From Chara braunii (taxonomy: Eukaryota > Streptophyta > Charophyceae > Charales > Characeae): a stretch of DNA of 43,273 nucleotides. Location: contig BFEA01000003.1 of NCBI GenBank assembly GCA_003427395.1, positions 2,883,333 to 2,926,605 of the forward strand, written 5' to 3'. Below, in pieces: positions 30,407 to 40,429 of the stretch. The first letter of the stretch is position 1, and each line of letters opens with the position of its first letter. The notes under the pieces were generated by a model that ran no database searches, had not been told where the DNA came from, and was given only the letters and a program-made list of their open reading frames with translations. Both the position numbers and the translations under genes were made by a program.

Positions 30407-30473
<67 letters not shown>
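30407..30473. repeat. (TC)n microsatellite at gap edge
   Basis: A pure TC run of about 65 bp up to the first N. Confidence 0.95.
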
Positions 30474-30714
30474 NNNNNNNNNNNNNNNNNNNNNNNNNNN
30501 NNNNNNNNNNNNNNNNNNNNNNNNNNNNNNNNNNNNNNNNNNNNNNNNNNNNNNNNNNNNNNNNNNNNNNNNNNNNNNNNNNNNNNNNNNNNNNNNNNNN
30601 NNNNNNNNNNNNNNNNNNNNNNNNNNNNNNNNNNNNNNNNNNNNNNNNNNNNNNNNNNNNNNNNNNNNNNNNNNNNNNNNNNNNNNNNNNNNNNNNNNNN
30701 NNNNNNNNNNNNNN
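30474..30714. other. Assembly gap (241 N)
   Basis: All bases are N. One flank is (TC)n, the other (GT)n, so the gap probably reflects failed assembly of a compound dinucleotide repeat; its true length is unknown. Confidence 0.98.

Positions 30715-30788
<74 letters not shown>
30715..30788. repeat. (GT)n microsatellite at gap edge
   Basis: A pure GT run of 74 bp directly after the gap. Confidence 0.95.
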
Positions 30789-30789
<1 letters not shown>

Positions 30790-31160
30790 TGTGGGGGTGA
30801 CGAGTGTCACTCACTCGCGGCCATTGTGAACGATGTCACGACCGTTGTGAGCGACGTCGACTATGCCGTATGTGAGGCACCGGCAAAACGCCCCCCCCCC
30901 CATCCCTCTCTCTCTGCTACATAGACTCAGTCCAGGCAAGCAATCCGCAACGTCCCAACTTCCCAAGCTCTCGCAATCGTCGGGCATAAATGGCAACGTG
31001 TATTGCTAGGGAAAAGAACATCAAGTAGCAGGACGACACCCAAGTGAGCAGGGGGGGCGAGTTCTACTGGAAAAAGAAAGAGACCAGGCCGATGTCCGCC
31101 GCCAAATCCTGCAGAGCAACTGAAATCCTAAAGTCGAGTGGTACAAGTGCCACTCACCAG

Positions 31161-31411
31161 TACCTACAAGTGACAGGCTCCACAAAAGTTGGCACACAGG
31201 AGGCGCATCGGTTCTCGGGCATATAGCCTTGGGCATAATAAGCTTTTTGATTCGGGCAAATAGCCTTGGGTATACCAAGCTTTTTGATTTGGGCCGACCA
31301 GTGACTGGTACCTACAAGTGAGAAGCTCGACAAAAGTTGGTGCACAGGTGGCACATCAGTTCCGGCAAATAGCTTCGGGTATACTACGCTTTTCGACTCG
31401 GGCAAATAACC
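31161..31411. repeat. 148-bp-period duplicated repeat
   Basis: TACCTACAAGTGACAGGCTC at 31161 and TACCTACAAGTGAGAAGCTC at 31309 each lead through ACAAAAGTTGG, CACAGG and CATCGGTT/CATCAGTT into GGCAAATAGC. The word GGGCAAATAGCCTTGGGTAT with AAGCTTTTTGATT is further repeated about four times (31219, 31253, 31366, 31400). Confidence 0.75.
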
Positions 31412-32362
31412 TTGTATAGTGAGGGCAGAAGGCCACTATGAAAAATCTTCTTTGGATGCTTGCGCGCCTTGGAAAGTAGCTTCAACAACTTAGACCCATG
31501 TGAACCAGTGGTATGTGACGCGCCAGCCTCCGGACCTGCGCCATCTTCCAATCCAACCCCACCCCCCCCTCTCCCCCTCTTTTTTTTTTTTCGAATTTTG
31601 GTGTTCTTGCAAACAGGCCGACGGGGCCTCTTTTTGTATTTCCATGAATTAATGTGCATTGTTCGTAATCAGGGAGGCCCGCCCTTCTCAGGACCTTCGT
31701 CAATTTTTTGGATCCGTTTCTGGAATTTCACAATTCGGGAAATACATGGGAATTACGCACGCCTTAGCAAGCGCGCTAGGAATTTGGCTCGACGGGTAAG
31801 AATTCCGGAATAAGCGGGACCCGTCATGTCCTTTTTACGCATGAATGTTCTCGACTTCGTATCGGAAAATTCTGGGAATTTTTGTGTGAATCTGAATAGA
31901 CGTAGGACTCTTTCCCGCGTTCACTCTACGCGCGGAACTGATGTTTTTTAATTTTGAATTAGCGTAGGATTCTGAATGAGCTGTAACTGTTTCGGTGCCC
32001 TTCTTGCTTTCGTTTGGGTGCCATGCATGCGAGCTCTCCAACCTTCCCCCCCCTCCCTCTCCGTTTCCCCCACTACCTTCGACACTCTCTTCTTGGCGCT
32101 CACGCTCACGCTCTCTCTCCCTCTCTCTCTCTCTCTGTCTTTCTGTAACCGTTTTTCCATCTCTGCTTTGCCTCGCACGCCTTTTCTCTTTCTTGATCAT
32201 CTGAATCTTGGTTCCGTTTCGCACTATCCTTCGCACCCTTCTTCGTCCCGCTCTAATCCTTGCGTCGGAGTACCCTATCGATCTCCTCCTCCCTTCTAGC
32301 CAAGGAAACGCGCTGTGTAAGAGGAAATTCCCGCTACACAACGATTTTGATTGGCTGCAGTC
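31412..32362. other. No gene; possible upstream U3 of the element 2 LTR
   Basis: No coding frame is supported. From about 31650 the sequence resembles element 1 U3 in composition (GGAATT, TTTTGAATT, GTAACTGT and pyrimidine-rich words). The LTR of element 2 may therefore have extended upstream of 32363, with the corresponding part of the 3' LTR deleted. A CT-rich microsatellite lies at 32109-32137. Confidence 0.35.
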
Positions 32363-33895
32363 GGACTTTGAAGGATCAATATGGCTTTCGACGAGCGATT
32401 ATCCCCGAACCTCCCCCTACCACTCTCCACCTCAGTCTTAATCCTTCCTAGCACCCACCTCCTTTTCCGCAACTATAAATTTTGCAAGCACTCCCGAAAA
32501 TCTCTCTCTCAACTCATCTGCCAACTTCCGGGAATAAGTGGCTAGAGGGTGTGTGTAAAGGGCGAGTCGAAGAATTCTGACGGGCTGACTTTAGTCTTGT
32601 CCGCTGTGCGCTGGATCGCCCGTCGAATTGGGGGATTCGGGCAACACCGTGCAGAGACTCAGTTGGCAGGGTGACAATCGCTATGGTGGATTAGCAAGTG
32701 ACGGTCGGGATCGTCAGTGCTCATGAGAGGTTCAAATCGGAAGTTGACTGAATGCATGGCCTCGGGCCATGGTGAAATCTTATGGCGGAAGCGCCTCTTT
32801 TTGTCCCAAAATTTGTATCTTCGAGTGTGAGTTTTGATCACTCGGCTTCTAAGTCGGAATTTCCCTTGACAAGATCGTCGGACATTCTGTGATTGCTTTC
32901 TACTCTTTCCTCCCCTCTAATCCGCGTCTATTCTCCCTCACTCTCTCCTTATGTTATGTTTTTTTGTTATAATGGACGAATTATAGTAACTTTGGTTCTC
33001 TCACTTTAATATGTGCATGCAGTGGGTCGTATTAGAGGGCTTGTTGTAGCATGACTGGGATGATGATTGACTGATCGACTGAATGATCTGGCTGCTTAGA
33101 GTGTCGAACGAATGATGTATGATTAGGAAGAATTTTTGTGCTGCTTTTGTTGCCATGTGGACTGACGGTCCTTCTCATACCCCCGCCGCGCCCCTTCTCG
33201 TACAACGAGGAAAGGACACGTGTGTGCGAGTGGGACGTACGAGAAGTCGTCACTAAGATCGGCGGGCGCTACTACTTTCCTCCCGAAACTCGGTGTTCTA
33301 GATTCGTCGATGCGGGTTTTGTTATTGTTGATACGCACTTTCCGCCCTATTCGTTGTTGTTGCCATTTAACGAGTTGCTCGTCATCCCGTGGACGGCAGT
33401 AGAACCTCATTGGTCTAACACTCTGTGCAGCAATTGTCGTCGCTTCGAGTGTTACCGGGTCAAGGGTTTCCACTACCGCACACGTTGCGAGGATGAGCAT
33501 AAGGAAATGGCTACTCGATTGAAGCCCTCCACGTCGGACTAGGAGTTGTGTAACGAGCGCTGATGAAACCTCATCGGTAAACAGGATACCACGTGTGTAC
33601 CCGCCCCCTTTCATGGGAAACAAAGAGCGACGGCTCGCTGGGAAGTTCAACGATACTTTTTGGACTGAATTTCCCATAGCCGAGAGCCCCAAGTGCGCCT
33701 TTCTCTCTCCTAAACCCATGCGGCGATGAACCTCCTTCTTACAAGGGTCGGACCAACATGGGGGATTTTGGTTCTGCCTGTGTCCCCACACTCAACTTTT
33801 CCAAAAATCCTTGGCACACCCCATCTTCTTTGTCCTCCCGGGGGCCTTCCGCGAACCAAAACGCTCCAACCGGGAAGCAGCGCAGGGCGTGAGGT
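32363..33895 (+). repeat. 5' LTR of element 2
   Basis: Aligns with 34735-36284 from CGGACTTTGAAGGATCAATA to GCAGGGCGTGAGGT. TATAAAT at 32474-32480 is matched at 34847-34853. A good 3' splice site (pyrimidine-rich, then GTGCATGCAG) ends at about 33021 and is matched at about 35399, ahead of the LTR reading frame. The U5 part contains CCAAAAATCCTTGGCACACC, shared with element 1. Confidence 0.8.
33119..33667 (+). pseudogene. LTR-encoded ORF, element 2 5' LTR copy (broken)
   Basis: Corresponds to the intact frame at 35491-36060. It starts with ATG (MIRKNFCAAF), then lacks about 20 bp near 33167-33190, which shifts the frame. It later carries TAG at the SD-S-E segment and two adjacent TGA codons where the other copy has CGA CGA. 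The core GGRYYFPPETRC, FPPYSLLLPFNEL, VIPW and CSNC is still readable. Confidence 0.65.
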
Positions 33896-33909
33896 TGGTA
33901 TCGGAGCCG
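33896..33909 (+). promoter_or_regulatory. Primer binding site of element 2
   Basis: TGGTATCGGAGCCG directly after the LTR, the same initiator-tRNA-Met variant as element 1. Confidence 0.8.
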
Positions 33910-34025
33910 ACACGTGTCGGTTCTGACTTTAGTAAGACGAGTTGGCGAGAGGAAGATCAGCCAACAGATCTAATCGTCTGAGTCCTCCCGTCACTCGACA
34001 AAGGTCAGCGGAAACCCGACCAGAG

Positions 34026-34559
34026 ATGCTCATGGCCGACGCTGATGGAGGCTCATGGAGCGGCTCCTCGGGTGATGGTGAGCATCCCCGCCACCTTTCT
34101 GTTTTATCCCAACCATACCCATCCCGAGGCATGGCTGAAGCCGTGCAAGCTCAGGGATATGGCGCTGAGGGTCTTCCTCGTGTCATCATCCTGCTTCTCC
34201 GAAATACCACTCATGATTGGTTTAGAAGGCATAGGTTGGTAGATTGGGATACATTCAAAAGAGCGTTCTTAGCAAGGTTCGATGAAGTCAGTGAGGATGT
34301 TGCGTGGTTTGTGCTAAAAACCCGCCCACAGGAACCCAAAGAGTTGCTACCCGACTTTGTGAATCGGTTTCAAACCGCGTTAGATAAATCAGGGCGGGAA
34401 GAAAACGTTGCTCGAGACTTGTTCATCGATCATCTCCGTAATTCAGTACTGAAAGCGAAACTACAGAAAAAGGTTCCTCCAAAGACGAACCAGCTACTTG
34501 TCATCATTGCTAAAGCACTTGAACTAGACTTACTGGATACGCGCACATACATCAATTAG
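34026..34559 (+). pseudogene. gag: gag of element 2
   Basis: The N-terminal capsid part reads in one frame (ATG 34045: ATFLFYPNHTHPEAWLK, parallel to LYLFDPAHHLAGPWLA in element 1). After an indel near 34125-34145 the rest reads in another frame (GLPRVIILLLRNTTHDWF, FKRAFLARFDEVSEDVAWFV, ARDLFIDHLRNSVLKAKL) to TAG-like closure at 34557-34559. The region after it (DEDISDTIQDVATKRHS) stays codon-like for a while. No zinc knuckle is present, so nucleocapsid is lost with the rest of pol. Confidence 0.75.
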
Positions 34560-34734
34560 AGGGATGAAGACATCTCGGACACGATACAGGATGTGGCCAC
34601 CAAACGGCATTCGTAGCTCAGAGCGGTGGGGCAATTTTACCCTCGCCCTGATCGCGACTATCAGGACGGACCCTCCCCGGATCCCTCTCCTCATCTCTTG
34701 TCTTTTGCCCCTCCCCTTCCTTCCAAGATGGCAC

Positions 34735-36284
34735 CGGACTTCGAAGGATCAATATGGCTTTCAACAAGCGATTATCCTCGGACCTCCCCCTACCACTCCC
34801 CACCTCAGTTTTAATCCTTCCTAGCACTCACCTCCTTTTCCGCAGCTATAAATTCCACATGCGCTCCCGAAAATCTCTCTCTCAACACATCTGCCAACTT
34901 TCGGGAAGCAGTGGACAGAGGGTGTGTGTAAAGGGCGAGTTGAAGAATCCTGACGGGCTGACTTTAGTCTTGTCGACTGTGCGTTGGATCGCCCGTCGGA
35001 TTGTGGGATCTGGGCACAGTGCAATATCCTGCAGAGACTCAGTTGGCGGGGTGATGATCGCTATGGTGGATTAGCACGTGACGGTCGGGATCATCACTGC
35101 TCGTGAGAGGTGTGAATCGGAAGTTGAGTGAATGCATGGCCTGGCGCCATGGTGGAATCTTATGGCGGAAGCGCCTCTTTCTGTCCCAAATTATATATCT
35201 TCGATCGTGAGTTATGATCACTCGGTTTCTAAGCTATAATTTCTCTTGACAAGATCGTCGGATATTCTGTGATTGCTTTCTACTCTTTCCCCCCCTTTGA
35301 TCTACGTCTATTCTCCCTCACTCTCTCCTTCTGTTATATTTTGTTATGATGGACGAATTATAGTAACTTTGGTTCTCTCACTTTGATATGTGCATCCAGT
35401 GGGTCGTATTAGAGAGTGTAGCATGACTGAGATGATGATGGACTGATCGACTGAATGATCTGGCTGCTTAGAGTGTCGAGCGAATAATGTATGATTAGGA
35501 ATAACTTTTGTGTTGCTTTTATTGTCATGTGGACTGACGGCCTCAACCCGACCGAGCGCCAATTTCTCGTACCCCCGTCGCGCCACTTCCCGTACAACGA
35601 GGAAAGGACACATATGTACGAGTGGGACGTACGAGAAGTCGTCGCTAAGATCGGCGGGCGCTACTATTTTCCTCCCGAAACTCGGTGTTATGGATTCGTC
35701 GGTGTGGGTTTTGTTATTGTTGATACGCACTTTCCACCGTATTCGTTGTTGTTGCCATTTAACGAGTTGATCGTCATCCCGTGGATGGAAGTAGAGCCTC
35801 ATTGGCCTAACACTTTGTGCAGCAATTGTCACCGCTTCGAATGTTACAGGGCCAAGGGTTTCCACTACCGCACACGTAGCGAGGACGAGCATAAGGAAAG
35901 GGCTACTCGATTGAAGCCCTCCATGTCGGACTCGGAGTTGTGTAACGAGCGCCGACGAGACCTCATCCGTAAACGGGATACCACGTGTGTACCCGCCCCC
36001 TTTCACGAGAAACGAAGAGCAACGGCTCGCTGGGAAGTTGATCGATACTTTTTAGATTGAATTTCCCATAGGCGCGAGCCCCGCGCACGCCTTTCTCTCT
36101 CCTAAGCCGCGGTGACGGACCTCCTTCTTATTAGGGTCGGACCAACACGGGGGATTTCAATTATGCCTGTGTCCCCACACTCAACTTTTCCAAAAATCCT
36201 TGGCACACCCCATCTTCACTGTCCTCCCGGGGCCCTTCCGCGAACCAAAACGCTCCGACCGGGAAGCAGCGCAGGGCGTGAGGT
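34735..36284 (+). repeat. 3' LTR of element 2
   Basis: Matches 32363-33895. Upstream of CGGACTTCGAAGG the two copies differ completely, and the gag tail frame runs straight into the LTR (PPLPSKMAPDFEGSIW), as expected at a deletion junction. After GCGTGAGGTT the flank GAGCGTCACAG begins. Confidence 0.8.
35491..36060 (+). CDS. LTR-encoded protein of element 2 (intact, 189 aa)
   Basis: ATG 35491 to TGA 36058-36060, uninterrupted. A Tyr/Trp-rich N-terminal part (TERQFLVPPSRHFPYNEERT, MYEWDVREVVAKIGGRYYF) precedes the core PPETRCYGFVGVGFVIVDTH, FPPYSLLLPFNELIVIPW, VEPHWPNTLCSNCHRFECY. A long Arg/Lys/Glu-rich C-terminus follows (HKERATRLK, CNERRRDLIRKRDTTC, EKRRATARWEVDRYF). The Cys pairs (CSNC, then EC) could bind metal and the basic tail nucleic acid, but both are inference. 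It lies after a TATA box (34847) and a splice-acceptor-like site (about 35399), so it would be in R-U5. Similarity to the element 1 LTR frame supports a real protein. I do not know its family. Confidence 0.6.
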   Translation: MIRNNFCVAFIVMWTDGLNPTERQFLVPPSRHFPYNEERTHMYEWDVREVVAKIGGRYYFPPETRCYGFVGVGFVIVDTHFPPYSLLLPFNELIVIPWMEVEPHWPNTLCSNCHRFECYRAKGFHYRTRSEDEHKERATRLKPSMSDSELCNERRRDLIRKRDTTCVPAPFHEKRRATARWEVDRYFLD

Positions 36285-36297
36285 TGAGCGTCACAGT

Positions 36298-36344
36298 GGT
36301 AAGAGCTCAACTAAGGGTTCGTGAAGGAGAATAGGGCTCTTACC
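36298..36344. repeat. GGTAAGAGCTC hairpin element, copy 2
   Basis: GGTAAGAGCTCAACT on the left and GGGCTCTTACC on the right, as at 29452-29507. It begins 13 bp after the end of element 2. Confidence 0.5.
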
Positions 36345-36419
36345 GGTTAACACGGCAAGAGTTTTTCTCTTCGGGCCTAGATCAGGAACGTGGCAGCCTT
36401 GGAAGGTAGCTTCCGAAAA

Positions 36420-36456
36420 GAAAAGGTGATGTTGTGTACACTACATCACTTTTCGT
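36420..36456. repeat. Near-perfect palindrome
   Basis: GAAAAGGTGATGTTGTGTAC is followed at once by ACTACATCACTTTTC. The arms pair over about 17 bp with two mismatches and almost no loop, a strong cruciform or hairpin. Confidence 0.6.
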
Positions 36457-36540
36457 ATTTGTCTCTGGCCACTGAGTGCCATTCAGTTACAGCATGTGCA
36501 CTAAATGCAGAACCCATCCAATTGCCTAACATAGACAGAG

Positions 36541-38622
36541 ACATAGGGGTTCGTTAAACACTCCTCGAGTGAGTACAGTCCCCGAGGAAATTATCGTTCG
36601 ACCTATCCTTGGGGATAAAAATAAAAATAAAAAGTGAAAACATTTTCTCCAGGAATCCTCGGGGTGTCCTCGGGGTACAGCCATTTGTTGCCTTCTCCAA
36701 GGTACCTCCCGGGATCCCTCGCAGGTCAAGGATCCACGATAATCGAAGCAGTGAGGGCACCCATCGTCAACAAGAAATTTTCGTCAGCTGGTCCATTGGA
36801 GTACCTACCGGCCACCAGACATCTTGGATCGTCGACATTCAGCTTTCAGGATCCTTACGCCAACGGTAATCGTTGGTGGCCTTCGTCAACGTCTTCAACC
36901 GGTGTTCTCCCTTGCAGTGCGTGCCGCCAAACGGAAAGAGTTTCAACAGTTGGAAAAATTAAATATTTTAGCCAACCCGTCTTTCGATTCCCCACTGTAC
37001 TCAGCGACATAAAACGTTAGAGGGCATTTGTCAGATGTTGCGATCTGCCATTTGTTGCCCTCTTCATCACCTTTTGGTGGAGGTGTATCGGCGTCGTGTA
37101 GTTACTGCCCTTCCCTAACACATTTTTTGAAGGTTGCATCAGTTTCTCCTAATAATCATGTTGTGTGTCTTTCTAATCGTCTTCTACGTATGCATCCTCG
37201 GCAAGCTGTCTGCACGCACACACAAGAGGCGTTCTGCAAAGAAGGGCGCCATCATGAACGGACCGCAGGCGAAAAGCGGGTCTTCGGTGGACCACTCCAC
37301 GAGCCGCCGTGCTCCCTTCATCATCGTCATTTGGTGGACCTTCACCGTCATCGCGGAATTACGGCCCTGACCTACGTGTCGTTGATGGCCCACCTGTATT
37401 GAAGGTTGTCACTACTGCTCCTAGTCACAATTTTGCTTGTCGTCGTCCTCCTGTTCCACGTGCGCATCCTCTTTCGTTGATGGTTGACCTTTATTGACGA
37501 CCTCCAACAGAGAAGACGAGGGATCGACAGATTCGACACGACACTGACTGCAGTCAACGTCGAAGTCTGCACGGATTCTGCAGCGCGTCCTGCGGGCGTT
37601 CATCCACATTGGATGCAATCGCTATCGCCCGAAAGACACGTGGCAACATACGCAGCTTCTCCCAAAAGTACTCCTCCCTCGCATCATCGCATTGCCTGAG
37701 ATCCGCCCACCCACCCCCCCGTCCTCCTTTTCATTCACCACCTCGGTGTCGCTCATGGAAGAACAGTGCAACCCATGGCGCAGCAAACCTGAACTATAGC
37801 CTCAGTGATGGCCACGGTATTCATCCCTTCGACTGGGACTTGACAATCTTCCTCCTCCGCACGCCTATTTGCGCTCTCATTCTGCCCAATGCCCTTTCCT
37901 GCTGACAACGAAAGAGCACGGCTGTCACGGTTGTTGCCACGACCGTCTTTTTTATTGCCGTCAACTTTGCACGTTCGTCGTCGTTGTCGCCCTCCATCTG
38001 TGTGTGTGTTGCAATGCTCATGATCCACGAAAATACAACAGCCTACCAACTCGCCACGACCACAATAACCTTAGCACCAAGTCGCCGACGGCGTTCCCCG
38101 CGTGTGCTCGACTCCACACATACGAGCGGTGGCAGGAGGAGGCAATGGCGGTGGACCTTCGCGGGGCGCTCACAAATTTGTGACGACTTACAAGGACCCC
38201 ACTACACCACGGCAAATGCCTGTTTCCACCATCGCCAATATGGACACCACCTGCACCTCGTCGCCGTCATGACGTCCAGCACCGAAATTGAAGTTCGATT
38301 TTTGAACGGGCGAGGTCCATTGCTTTTTAAGGGTCTTTTTTTTCCCCGGCGCCAGTGCCTTTCAAAATTTACCGCCTTCAGCAGCTGGACCATACCGTAG
38401 CGAGATGGACATCACCCAATGGACCAAGGCATTGCGCCCCCCCCCCCCCCGACCGACTATAATATTATGAAAAATGGTCGCCCGGGGCCAAAAGGAATCA
38501 ACATTGGGAGACCACCTCAAGGATAGGTGGAACGGCGGTGGGAATTTCCTTCAAAACCCTGAGGAGACTTCCTTTGGCCCCGAGGACACCCCAAGGAGTG
38601 TCTAACGAGCCCCATAGAGACG
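36541..38622. mobile_element. 2.1-kb block with imperfect inverted ends (candidate DNA transposon)
   Basis: Left end 36541-36616: CATAGGGGTTCGTTAAACAC, TCCTCGAG, ..., GACCTATCCTTGGGG. The right end, read inverted from 38622, gives TATGGGGCTCGTTAGACAC, TCCTTGGGG, ..., CACCTATCCTTGAGG. The words occur in the same order in inverted orientation, with different spacing. Inside, plus-strand fragments such as SLAVRAAKRKEFQQLEKLN and several short hydrophobic stretches (FLLIIMLCVFLIVFYVCIL near 37150) are seen. No transposase motif is recognised and no target duplication is fixed. Confidence 0.45.
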
Positions 38623-38749
38623 GAAAAACATCACAAACACGGCTTACAAGTGAACACGCGTGCCCACATGAACATGTTGTCACCCACCCCCACATCCACG
38701 CAGTCGGGCTTGGGCCTTCTCTTTCGTACGTCCACCACAGTTTGGAGAG

Positions 38750-38753
<4 letters not shown>

Positions 38754-38834
<81 letters not shown>
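38754..38834. repeat. (GA)n microsatellite
   Basis: About 80 bp of pure GA; open frames across it on both strands are repeat artefacts. Confidence 0.95.
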
Positions 38835-38836
<2 letters not shown>

Positions 38837-39720
38837 CACATCACAGAAAACTGAATAGCTATGGAGAAAACGAGATTGCATACCCAGACTACCTTTCAGG
38901 GAGTAAACATGAAAAAAACGCCGAAAACATCATAAAAGAGATCCATATTGTTATTAAAAAAAATCATAAGGCAGCTTGGCAATGGCTGGCAGACTTACAT
39001 CAACAGGCCAAAGTGTTTCAAGGGCCGTTGTGCCAGAGCAGTAAATCGTGAGATGATGAGGGATTAGAATAACTTTCTTCATTCTAACTTAAATTACCAC
39101 AAAAAACTTTCCTCCGTCGATAAACGTACGTACAATTACCTCATTTTCCCAACTCTTCATTCACATCATAATTTGTATAGATTGAACAGAATCATTTAGG
39201 ACCTCGTTCCACCACTCGCCTACTATCCAAAAGACAAACACAGGCGAGTGCTTCAGTTGAATCCGTAATGAACCCAGCATGTAAGATACTCGCCAGACGT
39301 CAAAATACAAGATAACTCGGACATGAACAATGCCTCCAATAATCATGAATATGATCTCTGATACAATGTCTCGTTACCAGTAGACGAAGAGAGTGGGGGG
39401 GGAATAGACAGATTAGATGGTGGAAGAGATAATAACCATCAATGACCACCAAGAGAGTAGCCCAACATTTCTCACTCCTTCTTTGGGCTTCCCCTCGCCT
39501 TCACGTCAGCGTACAGTATCCAGTAACGAGTCTAACAGGTTCTGATCACATCGAAGTGCCACTTGGCACAGTTCTCTTGTGAAGACGTTGAAGACAAGCA
39601 ACAGCGCACAGTATCGGCATCAACCTCAGGTAAGTATCCCGATCCTCCTTAATCATCCACAGATCTCGATCTCCCTTCTTGTCGCATTCAGTCACCCAAT
39701 GTAGACAGCGTGGCCAATGG
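38835..39720. other. No gene recognised
   Basis: AT-rich sequence with only short, motif-free frames on both strands. Confidence 0.4.
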
Positions 39721-39824
39721 CACATCGGCGATGAAGACAATGGCATGCGCCACAAGCAATGAAAACAAGTGGCATGCGCCACATCAGCAATGAAGACAAG
39801 TGGCATGCGCCACATCAGCAAAGG
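39721..39824. repeat. Minisatellite, about 30-bp unit, three copies
   Basis: The unit CACATCAGCAATGAAGACAA plus GTGGCATGCGC is repeated three times with small changes and ends in a fourth partial unit. A second short array of AGCGTC words lies at 39908-39950. Confidence 0.8.
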
Positions 39825-39972
39825 TTGGCGCTCAGCAGAGAAGGCGCCAGCATGCTGCCTCAGTCTCGCGTCATCATCCACAGTGTCAGCGCACAACCAA
39901 TGTCAAGCTAGCGTCAACCCAGCGTCCAGCTAGCGTCGGGCCAGCGTCAAACCGGCATAGCAAGATCGAATG

Positions 39973-40019
39973 TTAACTCCCTAGAGGAAGAGTCTTATGT
40001 AGTGATAGACCGAGTTAAC
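39973..40019. repeat. Short inverted repeat GTTAACTC/GAGTTAAC
   Basis: 8-bp perfect arms about 31 nt apart, just downstream of the AGCGTC array. It could be a tiny foldback remnant. Confidence 0.35.
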
Positions 40020-40429
40020 CTGCCTCAGGTCTCTCACTCACGGTGGCTCAAATTGAATCACAGTCGAGGGCCCGAATTGCATACAGTTGTAGACTTTCAC
40101 TTGGTCTGAATGTTTGGTACCTGCATACAAACAAGTATGTGCGTCTGGCCGGCGGCATGGTCTGGGTCCATACTGACTTTGACTGTTGGGCCTCTGGCAG
40201 TTGACTGAAGTCAATTGTCGGGCGCTCAAGCCCTGGCACCACTTCAGGGGGTCTGTCTTTTGCCCCTTCGACCTGAGGCCGAGTTGTGGTCTCGCAAGGC
40301 CCTTAGACATTCAACGAGGCATATAAAGCGGGTCACTGCATTCCTACTGGCCCAAATTTCTAGTTTCATCGCATAAATATGTTAATTTTATCTTCAACCA
40401 CGCTCATATGCAGAAACAATGTCAAGAGC

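Larger units (their letters stand above)
32363..36284 (+). mobile_element. Element 2: gag-only gypsy retrotransposon (non-autonomous)
   Basis: Two long similar LTRs (32363-33895, 34735-36284) enclose only 840 bp: primer site, a gag frame and a short tail. No protease, RT or integrase is present. The LTR 3' part, the variant primer site and the gag domain are related to element 1, so its replication proteins must have come from a relative. It is either a gag-only derivative that spread as such or a single internal deletion reaching into the U3 of the 3' LTR. The absence of a target duplication at 32363/36284 favours the deletion view. Confidence 0.75.

Noticed and set aside
30022-30924. Open frames of 168-300 codons crossing the gap
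   Set aside because: They consist of dinucleotide repeat plus N; the upstream part overlaps a tRNA-derived segment.
38498-39051. Frames with Arg-Glu or Ser-Leu repeats
   Set aside because: Artefacts of the (GA)n microsatellite.
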